The notes beneath the pieces were generated by a model, which made no database searches, was not told the origin of the DNA, and was given only the letters and a program-made list of their open reading frames with translations. Below are positions 1 to 12,160 of a stretch of DNA of 64,000 nt, one piece after another; the first letter of the stretch is position 1, and every line of letters begins with the position of its first letter. The translations under genes were made by a program, and so were the position numbers. Source of the stretch: Synaphobranchus kaupii (taxonomy: Eukaryota > Chordata > Actinopteri > Anguilliformes > Synaphobranchidae); NCBI GenBank assembly GCA_029718625.1, contig CM056376.1:20285091-20349090 (forward strand), read 5' to 3'.

Positions 1-247
1 TTTATAGTTTTAAAATCTGGCAACACTGTGTTCAGAGCATAGGCTGTAGAGAAATGGCTAGCTTTCTCTATCCGTCGTTTCTCTAAATATGTGAGGAATT
101 TCAATTAATGTATTTGTTCACATTGAGAAACGCTGTATGCAGCTCTGAAACACTTTTCTACAGTCTGTTGGAAGGGTGGGAACGTGGCGAATTTAGCGGG
201 TGGAGCAAAGCAAGTTGATTGACAGATTGTGCTCGTTGGGAAATGAC

Positions 248-545
248 AATGACAATCGGGAAATGACAATCGGTAAATATATATGGAAATAAATAAGTAA
301 ATAGGGAAATAAATTGGGAAATATATATGGAAATAAATAAATATATTTGAAAAAATATTTGAAAATAAAAAATTTTTTAATTTAATAACTTAAATTAATT
401 GCACATACATTTACATTTCTATATTAATTCCCAGATTTATTTATTTATTTCCAAATTATTTTATTTATTCATTTTTATATTTCCACATTTATTTATTTAT
501 TCTTTTATTTCCACATTTATTTATTTATTCTTTTATTTATTTATT
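248..545. repeat. AT-rich imperfect inverted repeat
   Basis: The left half has repeated GGAAATAAATAA-type units (about 282-340) and the right half the reverse TTTATTTATTTCC units (about 436-545), a low-complexity palindrome that may be a degraded MITE. Confidence 0.45.
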
Positions 546-2268
546 ATTGTGCCACTCTCGGTGTTCCATACAAAAATAGTATTGCTGGCCAGCAGTATGG
601 GACCGCTTTTCATTCAAGGATGAGAAGACAGGAAGTACAGACTTTAAGCAAAGCCAGCGCTTTCCTTGTCACCATGTCAAATGGCACCTTTATTTCAGAT
701 CTGATGTTTCCAAATGGATTTTTAAAAGCCTCAGATCTGAGGTTTTCCAAATGGGTTTCTAAAAGCCCCAGATTACTTCATGTTGCCCTTTCCCGTCCGC
801 CTATTCTAAAATGGCATGAAATGCCCGCTAATCGTGGAACTTGCTTGCTGACTTGAAACAAGACTAATAAGAATGCCTATAAGCTTTGCTGTTACCACAG
901 CAGTTTAATGAGAGAGGAAATGAGAAGTAGAAAAACAATGAGCCTAACAATCTCTGGTTTAGAGTTTAGTCACCATGACAACTGTGACCTGTTGTCAAAT
1001 TTAAGGTCACAAATGAGGCATTATAACAGTCTGGCTCAGAAGAAAAAAGAACAGGCACCGACAGCAGTGACATAAATTATTTTACAAGTCCACAGCTGTG
1101 TCATTTCCTCCTCATTTCTGCTTTTATGAAATATGTTACAAACGTCAATTTAGAGGATTATTTGAAGGCGAAAGCCTGTGGGAGGCCATGCGACACAAAC
1201 AGAGTCATGTCAGAACACGTCATTTGATTGCCAATCACTGCATTATGGATCACATATTATAGGGTCTTTCTTCAAGCAAGATGCCAGCTACATGTCAACC
1301 AGCTGAATATGTATAAATCCAGAACTTGGGTTTACCCATATACTGGAATAAGCAGGGGTGGGGTTGGGCAATTCGGAAGAGACGTTTAGGTGGCAGTTGA
1401 CACATGCAATGATAAATGTGACAGTAATGAGGTCATAAGGACCCTTTTTTCCCCACTTACAGACAGAGCAATTTTGAAATGTTGGATAAGAAAGAGTGAC
1501 AAATGAGGACTGCTCTCACCCAGGGCCATTGACACAGGAGAATTACTGTTGGTTTGTTCCTGTTTGAGCCAACTGACCCACATAGTACTGCTGCGATTCT
1601 TTACACTCTGCTCTTAGGATCATGAAATTCATTGAAATATGAGCCAAGCTCAGGCGCGCTTTTTCACTTCACGGTTTCCAAGAATGTTGGAGGTACGAGT
1701 TCCAAGTGCCAGGTGAGTACAGAGAACAAGGAAGGAGTTTTTTTAAAAAGAACGCAGTGTTGATGAACCTGCGCCTCTTTATTGCACCGAGAGGCTGTAA
1801 TATTACAGATAAGGAATGTTTTATCATGCTTCCGTAAGCTCACCACATACCCTCATTCCCCCTCCATAGTCAGGTTCATGACCTCTTAATGTAAACTCAA
1901 AAGCCTATCTTGTTGTCTCCCAGCCCCCAAAATCATCTGCAAAATTGTATTTTCTCAGAGTATATACATACTAGCGTTGTCACAGGAGCTACCAGCACAA
2001 AGTTTGTTCTGTACCAGGCACATAGCGGGAAGACATTTGAAAACTTCAGTTACCGTTTAGCAGCTTAAAGGGATAGTTTGGACTTTTGGACATAATGTCT
2101 CAATTACGACTTACCCATGATGTAGTTGATTGATGGAAACCATTTTCAGCTAATTCCATGCTGTCCCTTCTTTTGGACATACACACATTGCTAATGCTAG
2201 CACAACTCTAAGGTAACCGGTAGCATCCACTACCAAACACACTTAAACACTCCACAGTGCACCCAAAG
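546..2268. other. Noncoding; probable htr7 intron
   Basis: No gene seen; short open frames lack family similarity. From about 2079 the DNA (AAGGGATAGTTTGGAC...) may belong to the truncated outer part of the palindromic element. Confidence 0.5.
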
Positions 2269-2573
2269 CAAATAAAATACGACAACAGTCTATTGGGGTT
2301 ATTTTCAGTGTTTATACCATCATTTTTTAAGTCAAACTGTCGTTGAATCCTCTACTTTGTGCTGACCTATATTCTCTGTGGAAGTACGGCAGCGGAGCAA
2401 ACGTGGCCATTGCAACTTGTTGCTCTTCTTTGTTGTTGTAGTCGACCAGTGCCGGCACTACATTCGTAGGTAACGTAAAGTATCGCTCCGCCGCCGTACT
2501 TCCACAGAGAATATAGGTCAGCATAAAGTTAAGGATTCAACGATAGTTTGACTTAAAAAATGATGGTATAAAC
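2269..2573. mobile_element. Palindromic (foldback) element, left part
   Basis: A left arm near 2310-2399 and a right arm near 2484-2573 are inverted copies with roughly 5% mismatch around an ~85-bp spacer; both contain the motif ACCTATATTCTCTGTGGAAG in one or other orientation. The outer 45 bp of the left arm (2269-2317) pairs not with the adjacent DNA but with 7720-7767, so the element is split by the insertion at 2574-7719. Confidence 0.85.
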
Positions 2574-3651
2574 CATGGGCGTAGGATTATGGGGTGACAC
2601 GGGGGACGTGTCCCCCCCAATGTTTGGAATGAGTCGAATTGTCCCCCCGAACCATAATTGATCCCTCTCCCATGTAAAGCTTACAGTCAATAAAGGCTGC
2701 AACAACGGTAAAAAATTACTTAAATTTATGCGGAAAGATATGTACTGCCCGTAAACATAGTATGAATTATCGACCCACCCCCTCGCTACTTCAAACAGTA
2801 GCAATGGTTTATCTCATGGCCACGACAAGTTTGAGTTTATGAAAGCACAAATTGGATATGTAGTCAACAATTAGAGGTGATTGCTCAAGCCGATAATAGC
2901 CTACTATGGACTTCAATTCCCATAACCCAGTGTTTTAGCCAGTGTTTTGTGTAACGTTATGGATATGTTATAATCAGGTTGGTTGTAATGGAGAAGTCCG
3001 CCTTTTTTTGAAGACCGCAAAAAAAGACGAGAAACTTCACAGAGTATGAAATCGAGACCCTCGTTACGGGGTAAGAGCAGATGGTTTGTTTGGTGTATAG
3101 ACGGCCTTTGCTACGTTTCATTCGTTTCACCTGAAACGGTCCTCTCAACTGAAAATCAAATCAAAATCCCCACAGTGAATAAAAGAACCGCCGACCCAGA
3201 AGTTTCCCCATTCAGGTAGGCTAGGCTACTGTAGGCGCTGTTCCTAACCTAGCTAACTACTCCTTATTTTTCTACAGTCTATGCCTTATATATACGTTAA
3301 AAAAGTACATGTTTTTTCATAACAACAAGCAATGTATTACAGCCGCGAGTGCGATAACGTTAGGTAGCACTGTGGAAATGTCGACGTTGCTGGACAATTG
3401 AATAGAGAATTTCTTCAGGGTTCATCAGAAAACAGTTGTAGCTTCTTAAGTATAGGCTATTTGGTTCCGTAAAATGTTTATTTTATTGCCCTGCAGTGCA
3501 ACATGAGAGGCTTTTGTATTCGCAAGCGGCGACACTGTAAGAATCCTGCATCAGCATTATGAGGCTTTTCTTAAAGTTGTAATTAGCCTAATTTAGAAGT
3601 TCAGAGAAATGTGAATACCATAATTGGGATGTCGACGACTACCACTAAAGG

Positions 3652-4072
3652 CAGTGGTTCTTAAACTCGGTCCTGGGGCCCCCTGCATATGCTGGATTTC
3701 GTTCCAACCACAATTTGAACAGGTTGTTGATTTTTCTTAATTAGGTGTTTTTCATGTTTAGAGGGATTATTTCCCTTCTGAAGCCACATTATGTTAGCAA
3801 TAGCTATGCATGTCATGAATAATAAAAGTCAAATATTCACATTGTGCTATATTGCAAACAATTACAAAAAGAGAGGTAAATATGTTTTAACTGATCAAAT
3901 TAAACAAATTAAAGACTGAGGTGAATCAATAGGCTCCTAATTTGTGAAATTGTGGACACATTGGCAACTAAAACTAGAGACTTGGTAAATAACGAACAAT
4001 TCAAAAGACAAAGCAAATGGTAATGAGCCAAACCTGCATTGTGTTAATAAGTTTAAGAAAAAAATTAAGGAA
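3652..4072. mobile_element. Dispersed repeat beginning CAGTGGTTCTTAAAC
   Basis: The opening CAGTGGTTCTTAAACTCGG and the following CCTGGGG resemble widespread fish hAT-like nonautonomous elements. The other end was not fixed; it merges into the retrotransposon fragment near 4080. No coding capacity. Confidence 0.5.
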
Positions 4073-4082
4073 CTTAAAAGCC

Positions 4083-4659
4083 TCACCCACGCCAGTCTAG
4101 GCAGGTCCACCCCAATAGGGGGAAAACCGACGTCTGGGATGAAGTCACGGAGTCTAGAGGTGTTCTCCTCCCACTCCATGCTCCAGATGTAATCCGCCCA
4201 CCGTGCCGCACTGATGTTAAGATCACTGCATTGCTGCAGGAATTCCTGTGCGGCAGGCACAAATGGGTGTCTCGACTTAAGGCGCCGGGGAGGCTCAGCA
4301 ATTACAGCAAGCCTTTCGTGGAGCAGATGGTTTGGCTCCACGGCCCGGCACGCGAGACGTGCTGTGGCTCCCGCGCGGCGAAGCCCAGCGGGCTGGATGC
4401 CTGCAAGAATGGGAAGATTGTCCATGGGAGTGGGATGCAGGCATCCTGTCACAATGCGCAAGGCTTCGTTGATGGGCGTATCGATGAGGCGGGTGTGGGC
4501 ACTGCGACACCATACCGGTGCGCAGTACTCACTAGTCGAATAAACAAGGGCCAGGGCTACCGTACGCAATGTTCTTGCGTCGGCGCCCCAGCCTGACCCG
4601 ACTAGTCGCCTCATCAATGCCACACGAGATGTTAACTTCTTGCGCAGTGACTCAAGGTC
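4083..4659 (-). pseudogene. Non-LTR retrotransposon reverse transcriptase, C-terminal fragment
   Basis: Minus-strand frame bounded by a stop at 4660-4662. It reads LESLRKKLTSRVALMRRLVG, then TLRTVALALVYSTSEYCAPV, EALRIVTGCLHPTPMDNLP and AGIQPAGLRRAGATARLA, ending PRLAWVRL. This is the C-terminal region typical of metazoan jockey/CR1-like LINE polyproteins. It is cut at both ends (no catalytic YADD part; the usual continuation after WVRL is missing), so it is a dead relic inside the hAT-like element. Beyond 4083 the open frame runs into unrelated repeat DNA. Confidence 0.8.
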
Positions 4660-6159
4660 TTATCCACTAAAGTACTGATTAGCCTACCAAGGCTTTAGAT
4701 TTATATGAAAGCATCTCAAATCTCGCCTAGTGCTTTTTATTATATATATATATATATATACGTATATAAGTGCTTCACCTCCACTGCTACAACTCCATCC
4801 TAGGGCAAACACTGAACTGTATCAACAAACTAATTAAGAAAGCAGGGTCAATGGTTGGCTTTGGTCTAGACAGTTTAGAGGTTCTTTTTGAACAGCGCAT
4901 TCTAAGGAAGTTTGAGAGAATTGAGAGAAATTAGAGGATTATAGTCATACCCTATATGGAACTCTTAGCAAGCAGCGCAGTTTACTGGTGTCGAGGAAAA
5001 TTCTCGTCCTCCCTTTTCCGGTGAGTTTTTATATGAGGCTGTGATGATGTGAATAAACACTCAAGACAAACGCAGTAGTAAAAGCATAAAATCTTTAGTA
5101 TAAAAGCAGAGGGATCTGGTGAGTCCTTGGTCACAAGCAAGTTCAGTCACTTAGCCAGCGAACAAAGAGTCCACTGGACATAAGGAAATACACAGCTTAC
5201 ATACTATTCCTTGGAGGAGTTGGGGGCAGTCCCCAACCCTCTCCACCCATACATTTCTAAATCATCCTATCCTAATCAAGCAAACACTTTATTACTCCTC
5301 CTCTGCAATAAATCTTATCCTATAACAGTAAAGCATGATTAACATAGTCTCCTCCTTAGCAGTAATTAACAGTAATTATCATAGTCATATGACTTTCAAG
5401 CATTGATAGGTTTTTATTCCTAATAAGGGCTTTCGTTCTGTCTCTAGTTTTACCAGTAAATGATCTCATTTTAATTAACAGTCTTACCAGTAAACAGCCT
5501 CATTCTATATCTGGATGAACAGGATGAGGCCCACTTGTGGTTGGCTGGTTTGCAGTAAGCACACACATTTCAGTTACATTTCTCTCATCTTTGCTCTGCA
5601 CTTACTGATCTCATACAAACAGAATACAGCCATCCTATACATTTTCTAAGCACAGATAATATATTTATCAATGTTTATGGCACAGTTAGTGTTAATAAGA
5701 AAGGAATAATTAATGCAGCATATAGTTTAATTATTTGAACTTCCACACTGGGAAATAGATTTATTGTACCAAAGGCCATTAGATGCTTTAATCAGTACAC
5801 ACAGTACACTAAGTAAAGATATTGACCATCATTCAGTAGGTTGGCAGACCTATTCATTGTCATTACTGTATATTAGTGTGTATAATAATAATAATAGTAA
5901 TAATAATAATAATTATTCATTTTATTTTTTGTTTATTTTTTGTCCATTGTATGTACATTGCTAGTGGCAATCATTCACCTTTGTGGATAAATACAGTACA
6001 TTCTCTTCTATTCAATCACATTGTATTCAGAGTTTCTGTTCCACCTGAAATGAGAGCAGAGTTCCCATTCCACCTTAAAAGTCTATCGCGAATCGTCGAC
6101 TATGTCAACTCATCGCTCTTCAATTTCACTTTTGACAAGGCTGAAGTAACGTTAGAACT

Positions 6160-6249
6160 AATCTAATATCACACTGTGTTATTCTGAGTTTAAATGAGAG
6201 CAGTAATCTAATATCACATTGTGTTATTCAGAGTTTAAATGAGAGCGGA
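6160..6249 (+). repeat. 45-bp tandem duplication
   Basis: Two copies starting AATCTAATATCACA at 6160 and 6205. A degenerate relative occurs near 6019. Confidence 0.8.
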
Positions 6250-6302
6250 GTTGTTACACCTTAAATGCAATAAGCAACACCATATAATTCGGAGTTTCCG
6301 TT

Positions 6303-7161
6303 AAGAATAAGGTCACCTGACCATCAGACTAGGTTGAGAACTGGTTCAAGACGACTTCAGCAAGCCATTGGGGGATTTTAGGTTTCCCACAGTTCATATG
6401 CCACATAATTTCCCATGAGGCACCTGATGTCATTCTTCCTTGTGTGAAATAAAATGCCACCCACCCTCTGCAGCCTAGTTTGAGGCCCAAAGAGAATAAA
6501 AACTTGTACCAACAAGGCAGGTTGACATGGTTATCTTCTGTCTGCTTTTTGAATGTAATTTCACCCTTTTACAGTTGGAAAAAAAAAATGGGTAGGAACT
6601 GTAGTTCCTTTAGCTCCAACAAAAACTAACAACAAATAGGTGCTTTCCAAGAGGAAGTTATCTCTGAAATTAAACTGGTGTCCCACGTCTGAGCTTTACT
6701 TTAACACCTTTCATCTACAATCTTTCCACTTCACAGAATCTTTTCCCATTTTGTTTTAGAATACGTCATACCCTTTGGTGTAAATACTTGTGTATCTCTG
6801 AAGACTGTTGGATATCTTATTTTTTAGATTAGGACATATAAGAGAGGAAGAGTGTGATTTGATATTATGCTATTTGTTCATTGTACATACAACATTCCAT
6901 CATAACAATGTGGCCAGTTCTCCATAGCCTGATCACTAGCTTGTGCTAGTTTCCCTCTTGCCCCAAACATCAGAGGGAACTTCCAGGGCAATTAAAGACA
7001 TGTTAAAGCCTTTACATATAAACAAATGAAGGTTTTTCTGCATGGTGTCCACTATCTCTCATTTTATTACACCTTGATGGGGTACTAGAGGACAGCATAT
7101 TTAGATTATGAAGGCTCAGTGTGGCCACAGCTTGTGGGTAGCTATTTCCTCTTTGTAGTTT
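6303..7161. repeat. Duplicated segment, copy 1 (859 bp)
   Basis: Direct copy of 8594-9381, starting AAGAATAAGGTCACCTGACC and ending CTCTTTGTAGTTT. I counted about nine substitutions, so the copies are near 99% identical. Copy 1 has 72 bp (about 6959-7030) that copy 2 lacks. It lies inside the hAT-like element. Confidence 0.9.
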
Positions 7162-7209
7162 TTTTGTAGAAAAAGAAACTTCTCCAAAATGTTCAGGAAT
7201 AAAATATTT

Positions 7210-7214
<5 letters not shown>

Positions 7215-7264
<50 letters not shown>
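7215..7264. repeat. (TA)n microsatellite
   Basis: About 25 uninterrupted TA units. Confidence 0.97.
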
Positions 7265-7268
<4 letters not shown>

Positions 7269-7719
7269 ATATTTTATTTTAGAAAATGCCCTGTGTGAGG
7301 TTGTGTAGAAATGCAGGAAATTAGTTTTAAAAGGCTAAACTTTTTATGGGGGAGGACCCCCAGACCCCCTGATACTTTGTTCCTGCCTTGTTCCCCACCA
7401 ACATCTCTTGATTCCCCCCCAATCAAAGCAGTCTAGAAACAGCCCCGACCACAGCAATTTCTCAATTATGTTATTTTTGATCAGATTACTTGTATTAGAT
7501 CTCCAAGTGTAATAAACAATGTTGGCGATGTAGAAGACGCAATGCACTAGGCTACAATGTGCATTGCTTTGCTCACGGGAATTGTTGAGGGCCTAGGTCC
7601 AATAGTCATGGTTCGCTACTGTTGAATGGTATATTATTAGTGTCCCCCTCCATTATCATCACAAAGAAAATTTACTGTTTGTGGTCCCCCCCAATGTTCA
7701 AATGAAACCTACGCCCCTG

Positions 7720-7767
7720 GTATAAACACTCAAAATAACCCCAATAGACTGTCGTCGTATTTTATTT
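7720..7767. mobile_element. Detached outer arm of the palindromic element
   Basis: Reverse complement of 2269-2317 with about two mismatches. It begins with the target duplication GTATAAAC, showing that it was contiguous with position 2573 before the hAT-like insertion. Confidence 0.85.
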
Positions 7768-10270
7768 ATATAAATATATAACATTTTTAAATGTACTTTT
7801 TATGTTTGCTATTTGTTGCTTGTTCAGTGACTGCATGATCCACATTAATGGATGAAATAAACATGCAGATGCATGAATGCATTATGAAACCTGAATATAG
7901 CTGTTCCATCATAGGGCAGTCGTACACACGCATTCCTTCAAAGTGACTGCCTTGTGAGCATGTACGGTACATTGCATGTTTCCACGTGCTGCAAAGCATC
8001 GGCCAATGATATGAAAATGCTGCCACTGTAGAAGACTATGCAGAGCTACAACATGATGCCTCTTATGGTATCAGAGGAAACACAGCAGGCCCACAGAATG
8101 CAGAGTTTCCAATGTACTGTATGCTGAAATGCACTTGTTCCCAAACGGTGGGTCGTGGGGTTAAGGTGAGTCATGAGATGACACGTAAAACGTGATTTTA
8201 ATAAGCGGAGGGTAACAAAACATGTATTCCCTCATGAAGCGGTAGTATGCTTAGTATGTTACTATATGGATGCATGCCCATGCTGTACAACATTCCCATC
8301 CTTGGTATGGCCTCTCAGACTACAGATTTAATAATGCCACGTTATGATGGGCTGGCCCTCAAGGTACACAACATGGATGTTGGAGACAGGGAAACAGTAC
8401 GGAAAGTGGATACGGTTTACCGGCCCATCTCAACAAAAATGCATTAACAACAATTATTATTAACTGCGGTGGAAGACAGCGCAGAAAACCTCTAGTCTGC
8501 CAGGGAGGACTGACGTACGCTTCACATACCAAAACCAGAGAGCAGCCTTGTTGAAAAGCTGCTGCCTCATTTCAACTGTAAAAACCTTAGACAAAGAATA
8601 AGGTCACCTGACCATCAGACTAGGTTGAGAACTGGTTCAAGACGACTTCAGCAAGCCATTGGGGGATTTTAGGTTTCCCACAGTTCATATGCCACATAAT
8701 TTCCCATGAGGCACCTGATGTCATTCTTCCTTGTGTGAGATAAAATGCCACCCACCCTCTGCAGCCTAGTTTGAGGCCCAAAGAGAATAAAAACTTGTAC
8801 CACCAAGGCAGGTTGACATGGTTATCTTCTGTCTGCTTTTTGAATGTAATTTCACCCTTTTACAGTTGGAAAAAAAAAATAATGGGTAGGAACTGTAGTT
8901 CCATTAGCTCCAACAAAAACTAACAAAAAATAGGTGCTTTCCAAGAGGAAGTTATCTCTGAAATGAAACTGGTGTCCCACGTCTGAGCTTTACTTTAACA
9001 CCTTTCATCTACAATCTTTCCACTTCACAGAATCTTTTCCCATTTTGTTTTAGAATACGTCATACCCTTTGGTGTAAATACTTGTGTATCTCTGAAGACT
9101 GTTGGATATCTTATTTTTTAGATTAGGACATATAAGAGAGGAAGAGTGTGATTTGATATTATGCTATTTGTTCATTGTACATACAACATTCCATCATAAC
9201 AATGTGGCCAGTTCTCCATAGCCTGATCACCAGCTTGTGCTAGTTTCCCTCTGGTTTTTCTGCATGGTGTCCACTATCTCTCATTTCATTACACCTTGAT
9301 GGGGTACTAGAGGACAGCATATTTAGGTTATGAAGGCTCAGTGTGGCCACAGCTTGTGGGTAGCTATTTCCTCTGTAGTTTCAATTCACATGTAAGCAAT
9401 GTTATTTCAAGTACCCCAGTTTGGACTTGACATTTTACAGATGTCACCAGATAAAAGTACAGGTCTTAGTAATCCAATTGAACTTGTCACGTGGTAGTGA
9501 CTGAAAATGTCACTATTGGTTGGACTTAATTATTATTATTTACAAACATCACCTCTACTGTCAAAAGCAGGAATATATTTCCCATTTTTGCCAGAGGTAT
9601 TCAAGAGCTAAGCTGAATAAAACAGTCATGTCTGTTCTCCTTCAAATGAAGTGTAAACAATGTTTTGAAAACAATATCATGGTGCTTTTATCTGTTTTTG
9701 ACAATTTAAAATGACTTCTTAGAAATGTCTGACTCCTTGAGTTCTCTAACATGTCATCCCCCAAAACGGGTCAACATCTTGATTCCCTGCCAGGTGAAGT
9801 ATTTACGTCTACTAAGTTAAGTTGAGTTTGGACTTGGAGGAGTTAAGAAAACGAATGAAGCATTTTTGGTTTGTAGTTCCTTGATTGTGTGTTGTTCCAT
9901 CTTAGCTTTCTTAGCTTGAGATGCAAGGACCTCCCCTGAGACTTACGAACCAGAGTAGAACTAACATGGTACATTGTTTTTGGCTCACAACTGTCCCTGG
10001 TCACCAGTATGCAGACTGTCTCCCATGAACATCTCTTCATTCTCAGGGTATCCTGGGGAAGTACTTACGTCTGATACTTGACATCAAGTTAGACCTTGTA
10101 TGCAGAGATAATCCTGCTGAGGTTAATCCTGAGTTAATAGATGGTTGAAGGGGAAAACTGTCTAGTCTTTGGTACTCAAAACAAATTATCTGTTCCACAT
10201 GCTGTTGCTGCTAGCGAGTAGGTGTGTGACCTTATTTTGACCCGTCTTCTCGTTGACTTTTCCCCCATAG
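7768..10270. other. Noncoding; probable htr7 intron 1, 3' part
   Basis: Apart from the duplicated segment at 8594-9381, nothing was recognised. It ends in the htr7 acceptor. Confidence 0.6.
8594..9381. repeat. Duplicated segment, copy 2 (788 bp)
   Basis: Second copy, same orientation, outside the hAT-like element. It differs from copy 1 by a 72-bp deletion, a 3-bp insertion, a 2-bp deletion and a few substitutions. No terminal inverted repeats were seen at its ends. Confidence 0.9.
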
Positions 10271-11009
10271 ATACCTGGGAATCACACGACCCCTGACCTA
10301 CCCAGCCCGACAGAACGGGCAGCTGATGGCCAAAATGATTCTGGGTGTATGGCTGGTGTCCGCCTCCATCACCCTGCCCCCATTCTGTGGCTGGGCCAAG
10401 AATGTGAACACTGCTGGGCTGTGCCTGATCAGCCAAGACATCAGCTACACCATCTATTCCACCGCCGTAGCCTTTTACATCCCCATGGCCGTCATGCTCA
10501 TCATGTACTACAAGATCTTTCGGGCCGCCCGCAAGAGCTGCGCCAAGCACCGGTTCATTGACTTCTCCCGCCGTGAGCGCCTGGAGACGGTGGCCAGCGA
10601 GGCCCTGAAGATGCAGGGCCTGAAGCCGCCGGGCATGGCAGAAGAGTGCGCCGCCCTGTCCCGGCTGCTGAGCCGCGAGCGGCGCAACATCTCCATCTTC
10701 AAACGGGAGCAGAAGGCGGCCACCACGCTGGGTGTGATCGTGGGAGTTTTCTCTGTCTGCTGGCTGCCCTTCTTCATCCTGTCCACCGCCCGGCCCTTCA
10801 TCTGCGGGGTGGAGTGCAGCTGTGTGCCCATTTGGTTGGAGCGCACCTTGTTGTGGCTTGGCTATGCCAATTCCCTCATGAATCCCTTCATCTATGCCTT
10901 CTTTAACCGCGACCTACGCTGCACTTACAAGGACCTGCTGCGATGCCGCTACCGCAACATCAACCGCCGACTCTCTGCTGTGGGTGTGCATGAGGCCCTC
11001 AAGGTTTAA
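10271..11009 (+). CDS. htr7: 5-hydroxytryptamine receptor 7, exon covering TM4 to C-terminus (partial)
   Basis: Serotonin 5-HT7 receptor, a plasma-membrane class A GPCR that couples to Gs and raises cAMP. The exon opens after a cag-type acceptor (tag at 10268-10270) with one base that completes a split Arg codon, so the text reads (R)YLGITRPLTYP, the end of the DRY-type motif of TM3. Then follow TM4, an ECL2 cysteine in CLISQD, TM5 (STAVAFYIP), a long third loop ending KREQKAATTLG, TM6 with CWLPFF, TM7 with NPFIYAFFN, and a tail with RYRNINRRLS and HEALK. These strings are close to mammalian 5-HT7. The upstream exon with the N-terminus and TM1-3 is not in the window. The frame stops at 11007-11009 right after HEALKV, earlier than the mammalian tail. 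The bases AAG|GTTTAAG at 11001-11010 could be a splice donor, so the stop may be intronic in some transcripts. Identity is near certain; which teleost 5-HT7 paralogue is not. Confidence 0.94.
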
Positions 11010-12154
11010 GGGCACCATATGAGGAAAGTGGGGGAAAGTTTGGCAGGAATACCTCCAAAGATTCATGGGAAGTGTTGTCCCGGGATGACAGTCATGGGAA
11101 TTCTCAGTGAACTGCACCCGGCATGTCCGAGGTCAAACACTGAGTGGAAGGAACAGAAATCCTTTCCCATTCTGCTATTCAATCTTCTCTTGAGAAAGCT
11201 ATGTGGGATTGTAAGAGACTTGCTTTGACAGTCATGCTGTTTCAGGCCTATATAATGAGTAACCCATTTCCATTGGTTATCTTCACTGCATAAGTAGGTG
11301 TGTTGCATTTCGCCCTGGCTCCCATTATTTTCATAAGGTTGCCATACCAACTAGAGGGCTTTAATTTCAGGCAAAAAAAGAGACTTAGATTGAAGTGATG
11401 CATGTTATTTGTCCAAGTGATGGCTATTTGTAAGCATTAACAGTTAGAGTTCATCACATGTCTTTAGAAGGGATGAACTGATGTCGCTTGGTCTCTCTGA
11501 CCCAGAGGGTCTATGATAGCAAAGTGAAGAATATCCTGATTAAGTCAGTAGATAGTAAGTGTAATGGTTGTATATGCACAAGGACAAGTGCTATACATAC
11601 CAATTAAAACCATGCTGTCAACTTCAGATCAATTTCAAAGGACTAATCAGATCAAATGTATGAAAAGGAATATAGAGCAAAGTGACAAGGCTGATCATCT
11701 CTGAACGGTTCACTTTGAATTGTTCAGTATCACACCAGTAGACAAATGACGTTGACTTTATCAATCAGTTGCGGGACATCTTGCATATCGTTCAGTGGGG
11801 TCTGCATGAAACCCACATTTCGTAAGACACTGTCAAAGGGAAATAGAAAATGTTTGTGAAGTGAACTTGAGTTTGCTTTATACAGTGCATTGTTACACCA
11901 AGCAAATACAAATTGTTTCATTTAAAAAGTCTCAACAAAGAGGTTTATTGTTTTGCAAAATACTACAGTGAAATTTCTTATGTAAAAGGTTTTTGGAGCA
12001 ACTACACTTTCGATGTCAGGCTAATTTAGACCATTGTTTCACACGTCAGTTGGATCATTATGACTCCTGTCCAAACAGTCCATAACCATAACATGATAGG
12101 GAGACACTTTTATTGATGCTATAGGGTCGCGATACAGGAAGTTATGAGTACAAC

Positions 12155-12160
12155 AATAAA
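12155..12160 (+). terminator. Candidate htr7 polyadenylation signal
   Basis: AATAAA about 1.15 kb after the htr7 stop. It is only a hexamer match and earlier variants may be used. Confidence 0.2.

Larger units (their letters stand above)
2574..7719. mobile_element. hAT-like DNA transposon, 5.1 kb, with nested repeats
   Basis: Ends are CATGGGCGTAGG on the left and CAGGGGCGTAGG (reverse complement) on the right, 11 of 12 matching. It is flanked by the perfect 8-bp direct repeat GTATAAAC at 2566-2573 and 7720-7727. An 8-bp duplication and CAG-type ends fit the hAT superfamily. No transposase frame was recognised. The interior holds a truncated non-LTR reverse transcriptase, a CAGTGGTTC repeat and one copy of a duplicated 0.86-kb segment. 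Confidence 0.75.

Noticed and set aside
2957..3148. Possible start of a hAT transposase (MKRSKG...)
   Set aside because: Only a few residues look plausible, with no zinc finger or hAT dimerisation region following; too weak to call.
10176..10846. Minus-strand frames over the htr7 exon
   Set aside because: Antisense shadows of the receptor frame.
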